DNA of 64,000 nucleotides, taken from Isoetes taiwanensis. Lineage: Eukaryota; Streptophyta; Lycopodiopsida; Isoetales; Isoetaceae. Positions 10,699-21,935 of this stretch are shown here, one piece after another. The notes beneath the pieces are model-generated. The model saw nothing but the letters and a program-made list of their open reading frames with translations. It did not search any database and had not been told where the DNA came from. The position numbers and the translations under genes were made by a program. Positions within the stretch are counted from its first letter, which is position 1. Each line of letters starts with the position of its first letter. The DNA lies in assembly GCA_021234155.1 (NCBI GenBank), contig JAJEKV010000030.1, positions 14,808,003-14,872,002 on the forward strand, in the 5' to 3' direction.

Positions 10699-11130
10699 TG
10701 TTAGTCTTGTGCCACCGGGCACTGGACTATTTCTGAGCACAGCACACAAGACCCCAAAGGCAAGGATCAAGGTCAAGCAGGAGCGTCATGTAGCAAATCC
10801 ACGCCCACACAGAGACCTACGTCCACACAGAAACCCCACTCCCATCAAAGAAGAGGGCGAGAGATGATAAGTGACCACCTCCGGGGAGTACGGCCTTAAC
10901 TTAGCAGGACTTGCGGCACTAATGACGGCACCAAAAAGATTCCCTCAAATCAAGCATATGATCTAGGAGTTGGTAACCAAGATCATCAAGACTCTGCCAT
11001 ATGTCTATTTTGGGCCTGAGGCCGTTGTACTATATATACCAGTATTGTTAAACCTTAAGTTTTAGATTAGACTTAGTATCGTCTTGTTTCAGTTTTCTTG
11101 TCTCAGCATCTCGCGAGACTTCATGTAACA
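10699..11130 (+). mobile_element. Possible solo copia-type LTR
   Basis: 432 bp beginning TGTTAGTCTT and ending CATGTAACA, with matching TGTTA/TAACA ends, a purine tract immediately upstream and TATATATA near 11030. The second LTR and a target duplication are not seen, so the call is tentative. Confidence 0.35.
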
Positions 11131-11185
11131 AGGTTGCAAATTAAACGGGAGTGTTGCAGCACTCCCGTTACAAAGATTCCCTTTA
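11126..11185 (+). repeat. Left terminal inverted repeat with internal hairpin
   Basis: Contains ACGGGAGTG, loop TTGCAG, then CACTCCCGT, a 9-bp perfect stem, and continues to AAAGATTCCCTTT, which matches the right end (AAAGATTCCATTT, inverted). Confidence 0.55.
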
Positions 11186-11586
11186 AAAAAACAGCATGCT
11201 CTTAAAATTGGCCTTTTTTGGATAAACTTGAGAATTTCAAAAGGTTCAGTTTTTTCTTCCCCTCATTTTGGCTCCTCATTAAGTGACAAGTTTGTTTTGT
11301 GCAAGGAAACACTCTTGAAAATGGCAAAATGTGTACATGAATACATAATCTCTGAAAGTGAGATATCAAAAACATCAAAATAGAGAAGAAAAAATAATAA
11401 TTATTTCTTTAAATTTTTTCAGTACATCAATTTGGCACCCTCTAAATTTGGTGCGTATTGAACAACACGCTTGTCAGATGTTGCGATTGGGTATCTGTCC
11501 TAAGTTTCTACATTTAAAAAACAAAAAAATAATCAAGTAAATAAATGAACACTAGGACACATAAAACAAAAAATGTAAAAACAAAA

Positions 11587-11766
11587 GTGTATTCTGGAAT
11601 ACACTTTTGCTTTTCTAAAAAACAAACGTGTATTCCAGAATACACTTTGGATTTTCAGATAAAGCAAAAATGTATTCCGGAATACACTTTTGTTTTTCTG
11701 AGAAAGCAAATGTGTATTCTGGAATACATTTATGCTTTCTAAGAAATCAAACGTGTATTCCAAAAT
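11587..11766. repeat. Palindrome array, left
   Basis: Consensus GTGTATTCYGGAATACAC, an 18-bp near-perfect palindrome, at 11587, 11628, 11670 and 11712, with a decayed fifth unit at 11753. Spacing is 41-42 bp, and the spacers are T/A-rich. Short ORFs on both strands through here are by-products of the repeat. Confidence 0.95.
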
Positions 11767-13983
11767 AACTTGTTTCGTATGAGCTAGCTTACTTGTGCAA
11801 TTCCATGGACATTACTTACCCTATTCTAGAATACAAATCAAAAGCCATATTTTCGAATCATCTGCACCCCACACCTGTTAAAATTGTCATCCTGCATTCT
11901 GAAATCTTTGAAGAATGGATGGAGACTTATTGTGAACTGAAGAATGGATTGAAGAATGGATGATGACTTAATGTGGACCTGAGATATTCAAAAGTCTAAG
12001 TCATCGTTGATGTTATTTCCTTTTCTTTGTGCAAAAAAGGACATGGATGTAGGACTATATGCCAATGGTGATATATATTATGAAGAAAACATGGTATGTG
12101 CAACATTCATTAAAGACATGTGGCAGATCTGTACCCTGTATTAAGATGTAAACTGTAAAAAGAAGGAAAGAAGAAAAAGAAAATCAAAACATACTGATAT
12201 TTTGTCAAAGTTGCATTCGTTCCAGGGTTGTACATGAGTTTTAAGTTTTGCAAACTCATTTGCCACGGAATTGTTACTTTTTAATCTTTAAGTCTGGCCA
12301 AAGCACCTTACGAAGAAGAAGAAGAACAAGAAGAAGACACAACTTAATGGGTTTGCATCATTCGGCACCAAAACTTTATTTTAAAGGCGTCACATAAACA
12401 TTTCTCGCAAGATATTCATCTTCTTCAGATCACTGGCCTGATTGTGGCTCCATAGCAAATTGTTTCTTAGTCTCATCGTAGTAGTTCATGCTAATGCCAA
12501 AATAGCCACATGAAAACAATGAAGCCTGTATTAAAGAAAAAATCCAAAAACAATGAAAACAATGATGCCTGTAATGATACCACATAAAAACAATGATGCT
12601 TGTGATAATGATGCTCTGAATGGAGACCCGAGCAAAGATAAAACTCAAGTTTATGATATCCACAACTCTGCCCTTGGTAGCCTCACATGCCATGGACCAA
12701 ATAACAAGGAGAGAAATATGCGAGAACCTCGAAATCAACAAAACCTCGCATGTTGAACCAAAAAAATGCAAATCAAGGAAATTGTAGAATAAAACAAGCA
12801 CATTTGTTGTGTTTTGCACATTCCATTTGCTTCTTCTCTTTAAAAAAAGCGATAAAAAAAACGGCTTTTATGAAATAAACAATGCCATCTTTTGAACTGA
12901 AAATTTTCCAATGCTGCTAATATTAGGCCTTTATTCTCGCAAAAGGAATGAACTAGAGCAGTAAAAAAAGGCTCGCCATTGGCAGTTTCTCCTCTGCTAG
13001 CTGCTTCATATTCAAGCATTCTTTGCAACACATAATTTTCAAGTATTGTACATAAAGCTCCCGCTTAGCTTCCATCCCTTTGTCCAAAATCGACATTGAG
13101 GCATTGTATAGATCGTAGGATGCTGCCACATTCATTTTTACTTGGGCTTTAGCTTCCATCCCTTGTGTCAAAATCAGCAGTGAGGTATTGTAATGTTTCA
13201 CACATGTTTAATGAACAAAATGATGCTTTAGCTGTACTACAAAGTTAGAACTCAAATTAATCATTAGTCTTGGCTTTAAACAAACAATTTTACCCTCCTT
13301 ATCCGGTGTTGAATGGACCGACGTTGAATCAATGCAGAGTGTGTGAATCACGGCATTAAAGTGTGTCGTCCTCATCCGTTTACGTGGTAGCGATGGTAGC
13401 CTTCCTGTCTAACCAAATGCCGATTCGAATAACCCAAAAGTATTGATGATACACAAAATATTCCGCATAAAGCCCTTTGTAGTTAGTCTGTTGTGATTAT
13501 GCTACGATATTTAACTTGCAGCTATGTTTGTGGTAAGTTACTGACCGAGCTTCCCAATCGAAAGTCGATTCCTTTTGTAAACAAATTGATGGAACGTCAC
13601 GGGAACTATTTTATTGGAAATTATAACAAAAGATAAGCACGTGTCATTCTTCTATGTATTCCTTTGTCGAATAAGTTAATGGAAATTGTAGTGATGAGCA
13701 TAAGCAAAAATCGTCCGAACGGCCACAACCATCATCCCAACGGCCCACGACCATCTTGTGCCATCAGCAATCTTGTGTTGTTCGAGCCAAAGATAGCCCG
13801 ACCTGACCCCCGGCAAAGATAGCCAAAGAAACATGCCCTAAATCCAAGATATTAAACCTACTCCAAGCTACCGATTGCAACATACCGTAGCCGCCATCGC
13901 CAGGGGGCTTTCAAAACCCAATAACTGAGCTGAAATAGATCACCCGGCCAGGATCATCGCCTCTTTTGTGTAAACCAAATCCT
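11767..13983. other. Interior of the TIR element, no recognised gene
   Basis: AT-rich. A minus-strand frame at 12430-12819 is hydrophobic and looks like chance. A GAAGAAGAAC-type purine run lies at 12310-12340. A possible captured gene piece lies at 12953-13201. Confidence 0.4.
12953..13201 (-). CDS. Unrecognised short ORF with internal repeat
   Basis: 82 codons. Two related blocks can be seen: YNTSLLILTQGMEAK followed later by YNASMSILDKGMEAK, both helical and charged. No domain is recognised. It may be a fragment of a captured host coiled-coil gene, since it lies in an otherwise non-coding transposon interior. It may also be chance. Confidence 0.2.
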   Translation of the reverse strand: MKHYNTSLLILTQGMEAKAQVKMNVAASYDLYNASMSILDKGMEAKRELYVQYLKIMCCKECLNMKQLAEEKLPMASLFLLL

Positions 13984-14187
13984 ATTCTGGAATACAAAGT
14001 GTATTCCAGAATATATTTCCCTCTTCTCCCGGAGCCGTTATCCGGTATCCCTCTATTTTATTTTCTTCTTTTACACTTAAAATGTTTGAGTTCCTGAACG
14101 CCAAGATACAAGTCAAATTTCGATGCCCAGAGCCAAATTTAGTTGTCCACGGAATACAAAAGTGTATTCCGGAATACAAAAGTGTAT
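13984..14187. repeat. Palindrome units, middle group
   Basis: Diverged units at 13984-14016 (GTGTATTCCAGAATATAT plus a half unit) and at 14149-14187 (CGGAATAC AAAA GTGTATTC CGGAATAC). Confidence 0.8.
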
Positions 14188-14449
14188 CCACACAAAACAA
14201 TAAAAACAATTGAAAGGTCATACAAATAAATTGAATATGCTAGAAAATCTAGTTGTTGTTGGATTATTTTCCCCTTTTGCTAATCCCTTCATTATTTAGA
14301 ACTTTGTTCCTGTATCCCCACATAAAAAACAAATAAAATCGCAAGGTCATTCAAATCAATTGAAACAAAAAAGTTGCGAGATCATTGAAAATGTCGAAAG
14401 CCCAAAAAACCCCAAGATCATTGTTCAGTCTCAAAAACTTATACAACAA

Positions 14450-14592
14450 GTGTATTCCGGAATACACTTTGGATTTCGAGCAAAACCAAAAGTGTATTCT
14501 GGAATACACTTTGACTTTCAAGAAAAGCAAAAGTGTATTCCGGAATACACTTCTGTTATTCTCGAATAGTAAAAGTGTATTCCGGATTACAA
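14450..14592. repeat. Palindrome array, right
   Basis: Units at 14450, 14492, 14533 and 14575 (the last decayed), same 18-bp palindrome and the same 41-42-bp period as the left array. Confidence 0.95.
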
Positions 14593-14890
14593 TTTTGGTA
14601 CTTTGAAATATTACATCATTAAAAAATGACACATTGTAATCTAAAAGTACATTTTCTGGAATATAATCCAAGTTTAAAAAATGTTGTGTAGGACATACAC
14701 TTAAATTAGTGGTTTTCTTTAAAAACACACTTCAGGTAAATACTAACCGTTAGAAAAACTGTCACTTTGACATAGTCAATTTTCTCTTTGCACAAAAAAA
14801 TGAGTGATTTTGGGGGGGTCAAAATGCAATTTTATGACCAGAATAATTTTTTTTACCTCATTTTAGCTCCTTTTTTGGAAAAAAAAAAAT
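14593..14890. other. AT-rich subterminal region of the TIR element
   Basis: Contains a G7 run and poly-A/T runs. ACCTCATTTTAGCTCC (near 14857) is a direct-orientation match to CCTCATTTTGGCTCC near 11255 at the other end. No gene. Confidence 0.4.
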
Positions 14891-14963
14891 GGAATCTTTA
14901 AGGAATATTCCTTTTGCTCCCGTTTTAATGATTTGCTCCCGTTTAATACGCAATCTTGTTATG
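14891..14963 (-). repeat. Right terminal inverted repeat
   Basis: Read on the minus strand it starts CATAACAAGATTGCG and holds two copies of a TTAAA(A)CGGGAGCAAA motif. Confidence 0.55.
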
Positions 14964-15410
14964 TATTCTTTCTGATATTCAAGGGTCCTTATCTTGGCAT
15001 ACAGTTCCTTGTATTTTGTTGTGTTCCTTTTGTTCTTATCGCTTTTGCAAAATCCTGCATGACATACTATACTAAGGATTTGTCTATTTGATCTAAGGGT
15101 CCTCATAGAGGGTTGTCTTGACGATCCTGAACCCAGACCCTAAACAACTTTTTCTTGGATAACCTAAAGAATATTTTCAACATGGAGGTGGCACTTATGG
15201 CTTTAGCTCGTCATAGAAAGTTTGGAAGAAATTACAACACAGATCTGGATAGGCTTGGTAGAATTCAAGGATTCTACATGTTCTTCAAATGTCATTAGTT
15301 ATCCGAGGACATTACGGGTAATGGCTTGCTTAGGCTAGCCCTTGCTTAAATTTTACTAGTCTATACACTATTTTCCATGTTATTTAATATATCATACTCT
15401 TATCGCCAAA

Positions 15411-15432
15411 ACGACGACGACGACGACGACGA
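15411..15432. repeat. (ACG)n microsatellite
   Basis: Seven uninterrupted ACG units in otherwise AT-rich sequence. Confidence 0.9.
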
Positions 15433-15462
15433 TAATAATTGTAGGTTAGTCAAAGCACTATA

Positions 15463-15822
15463 TTACCCAATAGATAGATACATGCACTCTATCCTCCACC
15501 TACCTCTCAAAGCACGTCCATGTAAACGACGTTCCCTTGGATACACTTGAGCAAACAGGAAGTCGTCAATTAGTTGGATGAAGTGCTCCAAATTGACAAT
15601 CTCGTCAGTGCAAAATATTTCCTTGAGCTTTGCAATGAGCTCCTCAATTTCCACCCTTATTATCCCATGCAAATGAGCATGGTATTTTCGTTCCCAATCA
15701 TACCATGACCCAAGAGGATATATGACAAAAGTAATACTGGAGGCATGACAACTCTTATCACCTTTTAGGCATTTGACGACATGGTGACCAAAGACATACC
15801 AAGGGACCAAAATGCGCACCAT
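15463..15822 (-). CDS. Unidentified ORF
   Basis: 119 codons on the minus strand. It looks like ordinary soluble protein (LIAKLKEIFCTDEIVNLEHF, GRALRGRWRIEC) rather than low-complexity sequence. No family recognised. It lies just outside the left end of chromovirus B and was continuous with 28795 before that element inserted. It may be a piece of an older transposon. Sequence around it (14964-15462) shows no gene. Confidence 0.25.
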   Translation of the reverse strand: MVRILVPWYVFGHHVVKCLKGDKSCHASSITFVIYPLGSWYDWERKYHAHLHGIIRVEIEELIAKLKEIFCTDEIVNLEHFIQLIDDFLFAQVYPRERRLHGRALRGRWRIECMYLSIG

Positions 15823-15893
15823 CTACATGGACGAAAAAGTAAGTAAGTAAGACAAAAAAAGAAATAAAGTAGAAGAAATCAATGAGAAATTGG

Positions 15894-15898
15894 AAGTA
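15894..15898. repeat. Target-site duplication, left
   Basis: AAGTA, repeated at 28790-28794 on the other side of chromovirus B. Confidence 0.95.
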
Positions 15899-17496
15899 TG
15901 TGACGCTCCCCGCACAATATACGGTACCCACCGTACACTCCACGGAAAATCCCCCAACCAGTGTCGTCTACTGGATGGGCCCTCCATCTATCCCGTTCTA
16001 GGGATGGCTAGAACGGTAAGGGACACGGAGGTGTCTCGTAAATCCGTCCCCTATGGACTCCTAATAACAGCGGAAGCATATAACTAAGTGTCAGTACTAG
16101 CAACTAACAATAATAACAACAAGTCTACCTCGAAGGGTAGCTCAATCCATCCATCCATAGAATCGTCAGAAGGATCAATACACCATAAAACAATAAAGCT
16201 TCTACCCAAGCTCTGACTCGTGGGGGAAAGTACACTGACGGCTAGGTCTCAAGATAGATACAGACGGAAGTATAAACAATGGCGGGGCTGGCTATAAGAC
16301 AATGGCTAAGGGTTGTCCACTCCATCCGCCCCTCCTGTGCATACTTTGCATATGGGCTAAAACGAGCTATAAGCGTGGATCAGAGCCACCGGATACGCAA
16401 TCTCTTGGATTCACCCTAAGAGACTACTCGAGGTTTCATCTCCCCGGTCCGATGAGGCAAGGTCGGGGTTACATCTCCCCTTCCCTGAAATCGGTGATTC
16501 GATGGACGACTAGAGGATCGCGGGCGACACACGCCCGTTCACGCCTTTAACCCCCAAAAGCAAGAACCAGTCCCGCACTGCAGCTCTTCCGTGGATCGTG
16601 GCGACACCATTGATCCAGGGTGATTTAACCCATGCCCGCCCACACGGAAGTGACCGACCATAGGCCTAGTGCCCCCCAAGTCCCCAAGAGGCAGGCCACG
16701 GGGACTATTCCTCCATCTCGGCCACGATCCCGTTATATGGTGCTCAGTCATTCCATAACTCCCTTAGTCCGGTGGGCTCTATGCACAGGCCGCATATAAT
16801 AGGTATTATGGGTCTATCTAGAAGCATCATACATAAAGCTGCTAGGTCTCTACCCCCCTTCCCAATACATGAAGAGCATAACAAGAGATCAACCATATCG
16901 TATCCATAACATATGAACAATAAGAATAAGATCTAACCTAATCACATGAATCTAACTAGGGAGTTAGGGTTCATTGATTTGGTTCATGAGATGAAATAGT
17001 GATTCTAGGAAGGCTCTACTAGAATACATGACTCTACTACATTTTTATAGCTGAAACTGCTTCAAAAATACCTGCTCCTGACGCATTGCCTCCTGATCCT
17101 GGGGTCTCCATCGATACTGCTACTGAATCCAACACACGCTGCTTGGGTCGCTAAACCGTGCTATGCTGCAGCTTCTGGATCTTGATTCTGAACTCCAGGT
17201 GTGACAATAGCCTCAAGAGTGGGAGGAGCAAAAGTGTCTTCTGGTTTAGGTTTAGGTATTTATAAGCAAGTTAGGGTTAGGGTTGACACCTTGTCCAATG
17301 GGATGCGAACACGTGGCCAGTTACCCCAATCAGGTAGTGCCACGTGGATATATCCTTTCCTAAGGTTAATCAAGTTACATTTTAATGTGACTTGAACTTA
17401 CGTAATTGTCATACAAATCTAAATCATACTGGATTTGTATGGTGACGTGGCCCAAAATATACGTATACATACCGTATATTTTAGGGGAACGTCACA
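15899..17496 (-). mobile_element. Copy B 3' LTR
   Basis: 1598 bp, TGTGACG...CGTCACA when read on the minus strand. Outer parts are nearly identical to the 5' LTR. The middle (about 16.26-16.79 kb) differs by many 1-3 base indels. Confidence 0.95.
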
Positions 17497-17511
17497 TTCT
17501 CCCCCCCTTAG
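17497..17511 (-). promoter_or_regulatory. Polypurine tract, copy B
   Basis: On the minus strand AAGGGGGGGAGAA directly before the 3' LTR. Confidence 0.9.
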
Positions 17512-18272
17512 AATAATGCTGTCCGCAGCATTAAAGTAAGGTTTTTCGAACCTGCATAACTTATATACTCTATTATAATTAGATTGCATTTGTATATTTA
17601 TAAAAAGAAACGATAACTTCCGATATATGTATTTCTACAATAGTAGCTTGGAAGAATATCCTTGCAAGCTTATACATAAGTATTTTTCAAGTTTATTTAC
17701 AACAAAACATTATGAATTGGACACATCAATTCATAATTTAAGTTTAGGAGTTTAAGCTATCTACAAAATTCTTAACTCCTAACTTCTCGTAATGCGCTCC
17801 CTCGTATTTGCTTGAATTCACTTCCCTGCAATGAGTAGCACATTACGTTAGTTTAAATTATAAATTGTGGTTTTAAGGGGACCACCCCCCTAATTACTCA
17901 CTATACCTTTTTCTAACTGCATACGATCATGGCCATACGGTTTAAGCTAAGAATCATTTAAGATGATTCTATCATTGCCCATGATGGTAGCTACCTTGTG
18001 CATGATCTCCCCTCGTTGATCATGCACCCCACTGTGCTTCATGGTTTCCTGGTTTAAGCTTAGGAACATGCAGTTGTATCCTTCATTGCCCATGATCACT
18101 TTTATTTTACATGACCCCCCTATGGTCATGTACACTTGCAGTGCGTAATGGCATAGAGAACGTCTTATGGATGATCTCATCATCGCCAACACTCTCTTCT
18201 AGACTTATCTAAAACACGATAATCTATACTTCGTAATTATCATAGCTAACTACAAAGTATTCACTCACTTAT
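17512..18272 (-). repeat. Copy B 3' untranslated region
   Basis: Non-coding. The right part (17.93-18.19 kb) carries ATCATGGGCAATGAT-type motifs matching the tandem array of copy A at 6.6-7.0 kb. Confidence 0.7.
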
Positions 18273-18551
18273 TTAATCTATCATAGATTTTAACAATGGC
18301 AGACCTATACATTCGATGTTGGCCATTTCGGAGATGACTTGGCCGTCGAATTGGTTCATAAATTCTGGGTATTGTCTTTCTAAATCTTGTTTCAATACCC
18401 AAGTTGCGTCTTCTACTGGCACGTGCTTCCATTTGACTAAGTACTGAAGAAATTCCGATCTTCGTGTTTTCTTGAGTGCTTTGTCAAGGATGATTTCAGG
18501 AACAATTTCAATATGCTCCTCTGTCATTTCTAATAAAGTTGGAGTCTCCAA
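18273..18551 (-). CDS. Copy B chromodomain (end of pol)
   Basis: 92-codon frame ending the polyprotein. Residues 34-57 carry the chromodomain core (FLQYLVKWKHVPVEDATWV) with Tyr37, Trp41 and Trp51 at the positions that form the methyl-lysine cage. It overlaps the integrase frame by 22 bases in another phase, so one frameshift separates them. In chromoviruses this domain tethers the integration complex to methylated histone H3. That is notable here because the same element encodes an H3-like protein. Confidence 0.9.
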   Translation of the reverse strand: METPTLLEMTEEHIEIVPEIILDKALKKTRRSEFLQYLVKWKHVPVEDATWVLKQDLERQYPEFMNQFDGQVISEMANIECIGLPLLKSMID

Positions 18552-19483
18552 AATTTCTCCGGATTTGGGGTATGCCTCTTAAGCAGACTAACGTGGAAGA
18601 CTTTATGAACCTTTAGATGAGCGGGTAAGTCTAATCTGTAGGACTGATTCCCAACTCTCTCAATAATTTTAAATGGTCCTGCCCATCTTGGTGCCAATTT
18701 CTTGCAATTTCCAATTCTGAGCTTGGCTTGCTTAACTTTGATCTTTAGCCATACGCTATCTCCAACTTGAAATTCTCTCACTGTTCTATGCTTATCTGCT
18801 AAGCTCTTTTGACGGCTTCTAGCTGCTATCAAATATTCGCGAACTTCTTGCACTAGCTGTTGCATATCTTCTAACATTTGTTGAGAGACTTCAACTTTTG
18901 ACACCGGATTATGCCACGTGTCAGGTGTGAGACATTGATATCCATAATTAATCATAAACGGGGACATCTGTGATGATTCTTGCTTGGTACTATTGTATGC
19001 AAATTCTACCAAGTATATGTAGTCCTCCCATTTCGTCTGTTTGTTCCACACGTAATGTCTCAACATATCTTCCAAAATTCTATTTGTTCTTTCTGTCTGA
19101 CCATCTGTTTGAGGATGATAAGCTGTACTCATACAAAGCTTTGTTCCGATGGTTCCAAAGAAGTCCTTCCAAAATGCACTTATAAATTTCGGATCTCTAT
19201 CCGATATTATTCCTCTAGGCATGCCATGAAGTCTGAAAATTTCTTTAGTAAAGAGCAAGGCTGTATCTAGGGCAGTGTCTGTTGTTCTACATGGCAAGAA
19301 ATGTGCCATCTTTGAAAGTTTATCGACCACTACCATGAGTGCGTCATGCCCCCTTGCTGTTCTTGGAAGGCCCGTGATGAAATCCATACTCACTATTTTC
19401 CACTTGGCATCTGGAACTGCTAATGGCTCTAGGGCTCCAGGAATGCGAAGTTGTTCGGCCTTGGTTTTTGACATAATTGACAT
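18530..19483 (-). CDS. Copy B integrase catalytic core and C-terminal domain
   Basis: 317 codons. The DDE triad is Asp34 (SMDFITGLP), Asp95 (SDRDPKF) and Glu131 (QTDGQTERTN); the last two are separated by 35 residues, the D,D35E spacing of retroviral-type integrases. The C-terminal part has WAGPFKIIERVGNQSYRLDLP and KVFHVSLLKRH, the GPF/Y-like module of Ty3 chromoviruses. It joins integrated cDNA to target DNA in the nucleus. It overlaps the zinc-finger frame (19429-19806), indicating one frameshift. Otherwise intact. Confidence 0.95.
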   Translation of the reverse strand: MSIMSKTKAEQLRIPGALEPLAVPDAKWKIVSMDFITGLPRTARGHDALMVVVDKLSKMAHFLPCRTTDTALDTALLFTKEIFRLHGMPRGIISDRDPKFISAFWKDFFGTIGTKLCMSTAYHPQTDGQTERTNRILEDMLRHYVWNKQTKWEDYIYLVEFAYNSTKQESSQMSPFMINYGYQCLTPDTWHNPVSKVEVSQQMLEDMQQLVQEVREYLIAARSRQKSLADKHRTVREFQVGDSVWLKIKVKQAKLRIGNCKKLAPRWAGPFKIIERVGNQSYRLDLPAHLKVHKVFHVSLLKRHTPNPEKFWRLQLY

Positions 19484-19806
19484 TGCCGAATGTAATTGGC
19501 AATGTCCTTCTTCATACCTGGCCAGAAGTAACTACTTCTTATCTTGAAGTAAGTTTTCATAAAGCCTGCATGACCTGCAATCGGGCTATTGTGAGTATCA
19601 TTGAGAATCAATTTTCTCACTCCTGATGCTTCTGGGACACACAATTTGTCCTTATGATAAAGAAGCTTGCCTTCCTTCTTATAATTCTTAAAAAGTTCTC
19701 TTTCCTTGTTTGTCCTTGCATCCTTGCAAAGGCTTGCCCAAACCTGTTGGAATTCCACACTAGAGGGTATTGCCTCCTCAATTTTCCTGCCGAATTCACT
19801 TGACAA
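19429..19806 (-). CDS. Copy B integrase zinc-binding domain
   Basis: 125-codon frame with the HHCC finger: His in NDTHNSPIAGHAGF, and the cysteine pair in RQCQLCQK. It precedes the catalytic core, which lies in the next frame. The upstream part (KLLYHKDKLCVPE) is typical of the RNase H-integrase linker. A stop or shift near 19815 separates it from RNase H. Confidence 0.9.
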   Translation of the reverse strand: MSSEFGRKIEEAIPSSVEFQQVWASLCKDARTNKERELFKNYKKEGKLLYHKDKLCVPEASGVRKLILNDTHNSPIAGHAGFMKTYFKIRSSYFWPGMKKDIANYIRQCQLCQKPRPNNFAFLEP

Positions 19807-19838
19807 AGTTGATATGGCATTGCAGTGTGTTCTTGTGA

Positions 19839-20087
19839 CTATTGGCCTGCGAGAGAGAGAGCGTCAGCAACTACATTCAATTTGCCGGGCTTATAGACTA
19901 TATGAAAGTCATATTCTTCTAAAAACTCCATCCACCTTCTTTGTCTCAAATTTAGAAGTGGTTGTGTGAATATGTATTGCAAACTCTGATGATCTGTGTC
20001 TAATTGGAACTTCTTTCCTAATAAGTAATGTCTCCAAATGCGTAGTGCTCTCACTACTGCCAATAGTTCTTGATCATGAGTCGGATA
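19839..20087 (-). CDS. Copy B RNase H, C-terminal part
   Basis: [20 protein letters not shown] then [10 protein letters not shown], the third Asp region of RNase H, followed by [13 protein letters not shown] stop near 20088 divides it from the main pol ORF; reading resumes in frame with family conservation on both sides. Confidence 0.9.
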   Translation of the reverse strand, partial: YPTHDQELLAVVRALRIWRHYLLGKKFQLDTDHQSLQYIFTQPLLNLRQRRWMEFLEEYDFHIVYKPGKLNVVADALSLAGQ

Positions 20088-21935
20088 TCATTGTTCTGCT
20101 TCATTCATTTTCTTTGAATCATATGCAACTACTCTTCCTTCCTGCATAAGTACCCCGCCTGTGGCAATCATGCTTGCATCAGTTGCTACAAGTTTATCTT
20201 TTTCGGGGTCAGGTAAGGTTAGAACTGGAGCTGTTGTCAAGGCTTCTTTGAGTTTATCAAAAGAAACTTGTACTCCTTGCATCCAATTGTCCATCCAGTT
20301 CTTTACCTTCTGTTGCTTTGTGAGGTCTGTCAAAGGAGCTGCCCACTTAGCGAAGTCCTTTACAAATTTTCTGTAGTATCCTGCAAGACCCAGAAAACTT
20401 CTTACTTCAGGAACGTTTCTTGGTGCTGGCCAATCCATGATGGCTTCTATCTTTGCTGGGTCTGTTGCAATGCCTTCTGCTGATACAATATGCCCCAAGT
20501 AATCAACTTTGGGGGTGGCAAAGTGACACTTGGAAAATTTGGCAAATAGCTTATGCCTTCTTAGTTTCTGTAAGGCTTTTCTTAGTTCTTCGATTGACTT
20601 ACTATAAATGAGGATGTCGTCGAAGAACACTATTACAAAATCATCCAAGAACTCTCTGAAAATATCATTCATCAACCTCATGAACGTTGTTGGTGCATTT
20701 GATAGGCCAAAGGGCATAACCGTAAATTCATAATGACCATAGCGTGTTCTGAAAGCTGTTTTATGAACATCTTCTTCTTTTATTCTTATTTGGTGGTATC
20801 CTGACCTTAAGTCAATTTTGGAGAATATCTTTGCCCCTTGAAGTTGATCCATTAGATCATCTGCCCTTGGTAATGCGTATTTATTCTTTACCATTTGTTT
20901 ATTGAGTTGTCGGTAATCTATACACATTCTTAGACTTCCATCTTTCTTCTTCACGAAGAGAATAGGTGCCCCAAAGGGTGATACACTTGGTCTTATAAAA
21001 CCAATTTCCAACAACTCCTTCAACTGTTTCTTGAGCTCTCCAAGTTCTGGTGTGCTCATCCTGTAGGGAGCCTTGCTAGTAGGCTTAGCATCTGGTGCTA
21101 GAGTAACCTCACATTCCACACCTCTATAGGGTGGTAGCTCTCGGATATCATCCGGAAAAACATCATAAAATTCTTTTATGATTTTAGCAATAGGCTTAGG
21201 CAATTTTTCTATGCTTTTCTCCTGTGTTATATTCTCACTATCAGGTTGAATTGCTTCTAGCCTAAGGATATATTCAATCTCCTTCTTTAAATTGTATTTA
21301 TTCAACTGGCTTAAAGTTATACACTGCATTACTAAAGGAATTTCCTTACCTCTGACCACTATTCGTTTGCCATCTGGTGCGGTGATTGCTATTTCTTTAT
21401 TGTCGCAGTCAATGATTGCCTTAGCTGGTTTGAGGAATTCCATTCCAACTATCAAGTCATATTTGCCAATATCCATTACCTCAGCTCCCATGGTGAACTT
21501 AATTCCGGTGAATCCGACGTCAAAGTTAACTCTTCTTCCCTTTGTATGTCGAATTGCCCCATTTGCCATGTTGACTGGTCTGGGTTTAGATTTCAGGGTC
21601 TTTGACTTTAATAATGCTGCCAGTCTAGGAGATGCAAAATTGTGTGAACTACCTGTGTCTATTAGAATTACATACGGTTTATCATCTATTATAGCATCAG
21701 CTGAGATGACTGTGGACTGACTTGCAACATTATCAGTCTCAATAGCTGCACAAATCTTACACTCACCATCTATGTAATCTTGGGCTTCCTCCTGATCATC
21801 ATCTTCATCTTGTTCAGTAGGTGATTCCCATCCATCTAGCTCGCCAAAGTCAGCTCGCATGACGAAAAGGACATGTATGTGTTCTGTGGCCCGGCTGGAA
21901 ACATCTGAAACAGAGTTGTTTCTTGATGCATTCAT
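20088..21935 (-). CDS. Copy B protease, reverse transcriptase, RNase H N-terminus
   Basis: 615 codons, the longest ORF of the window. Residues 90-102 hold the aspartic protease motif IDTGSSHNF. Reverse transcriptase spans about 300-470, with [40 protein letters not shown] and the catalytic box FFDDILIYS at 437-445. RNase H starts near 575 with VATDAS (Asp586). It converts the element's RNA to cDNA in the cytoplasmic particle. The apparent Met start lies in gag sequence read out of frame; the zinc knuckle is in another frame across 21912-21871, so this ORF is the downstream part of a gag-pol polyprotein. Confidence 0.97.
   Translation of the reverse strand: MNASRNNSVSDVSSRATEHIHVLFVMRADFGELDGWESPTEQDEDDDQEEAQDYIDGECKICAAIETDNVASQSTVISADAIIDDKPYVILIDTGSSHNFASPRLAALLKSKTLKSKPRPVNMANGAIRHTKGRRVNFDVGFTGIKFTMGAEVMDIGKYDLIVGMEFLKPAKAIIDCDNKEIAITAPDGKRIVVRGKEIPLVMQCITLSQLNKYNLKKEIEYILRLEAIQPDSENITQEKSIEKLPKPIAKIIKEFYDVFPDDIRELPPYRGVECEVTLAPDAKPTSKAPYRMSTPELGELKKQLKELLEIGFIRPSVSPFGAPILFVKKKDGSLRMCIDYRQLNKQMVKNKYALPRADDLMDQLQGAKIFSKIDLRSGYHQIRIKEEDVHKTAFRTRYGHYEFTVMPFGLSNAPTTFMRLMNDIFREFLDDFVIVFFDDILIYSKSIEELRKALQKLRRHKLFAKFSKCHFATPKVDYLGHIVSAEGIATDPAKIEAIMDWPAPRNVPEVRSFLGLAGYYRKFVKDFAKWAAPLTDLTKQQKVKNWMDNWMQGVQVSFDKLKEALTTAPVLTLPDPEKDKLVATDASMIATGGVLMQEGRVVAYDSKKMNEAEQ

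Larger units (their letters stand above)
11126..14963. mobile_element. Putative non-autonomous TIR element with palindrome arrays
   Basis: About 3.8 kb bounded by imperfect terminal inverted repeats: AACAAGGTTGCAAATTAAAC then GGGAG on the left, and AACAAGATTGCGTATTAAAC then GGGAG on the opposite strand at the right (3 mismatches in 25). Arrays of an 18-bp palindrome lie about 400 bp inside each end. No transposase ORF was found, so it would depend on an enzyme supplied elsewhere. No clean target duplication is visible, so the exact ends are uncertain. Confidence 0.45.

Noticed and set aside
11533-11763. Short repetitive peptides on both strands (also at 14351-14728)
   Set aside because: They are read-through of the 42-bp-spaced palindrome array, and the same peptide appears on both strands because the motif is palindromic.
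17272-17285. Telomere-like TTAGGGTTAGGG
   Set aside because: Only two units, inside the LTR and repeated identically in the other LTR.
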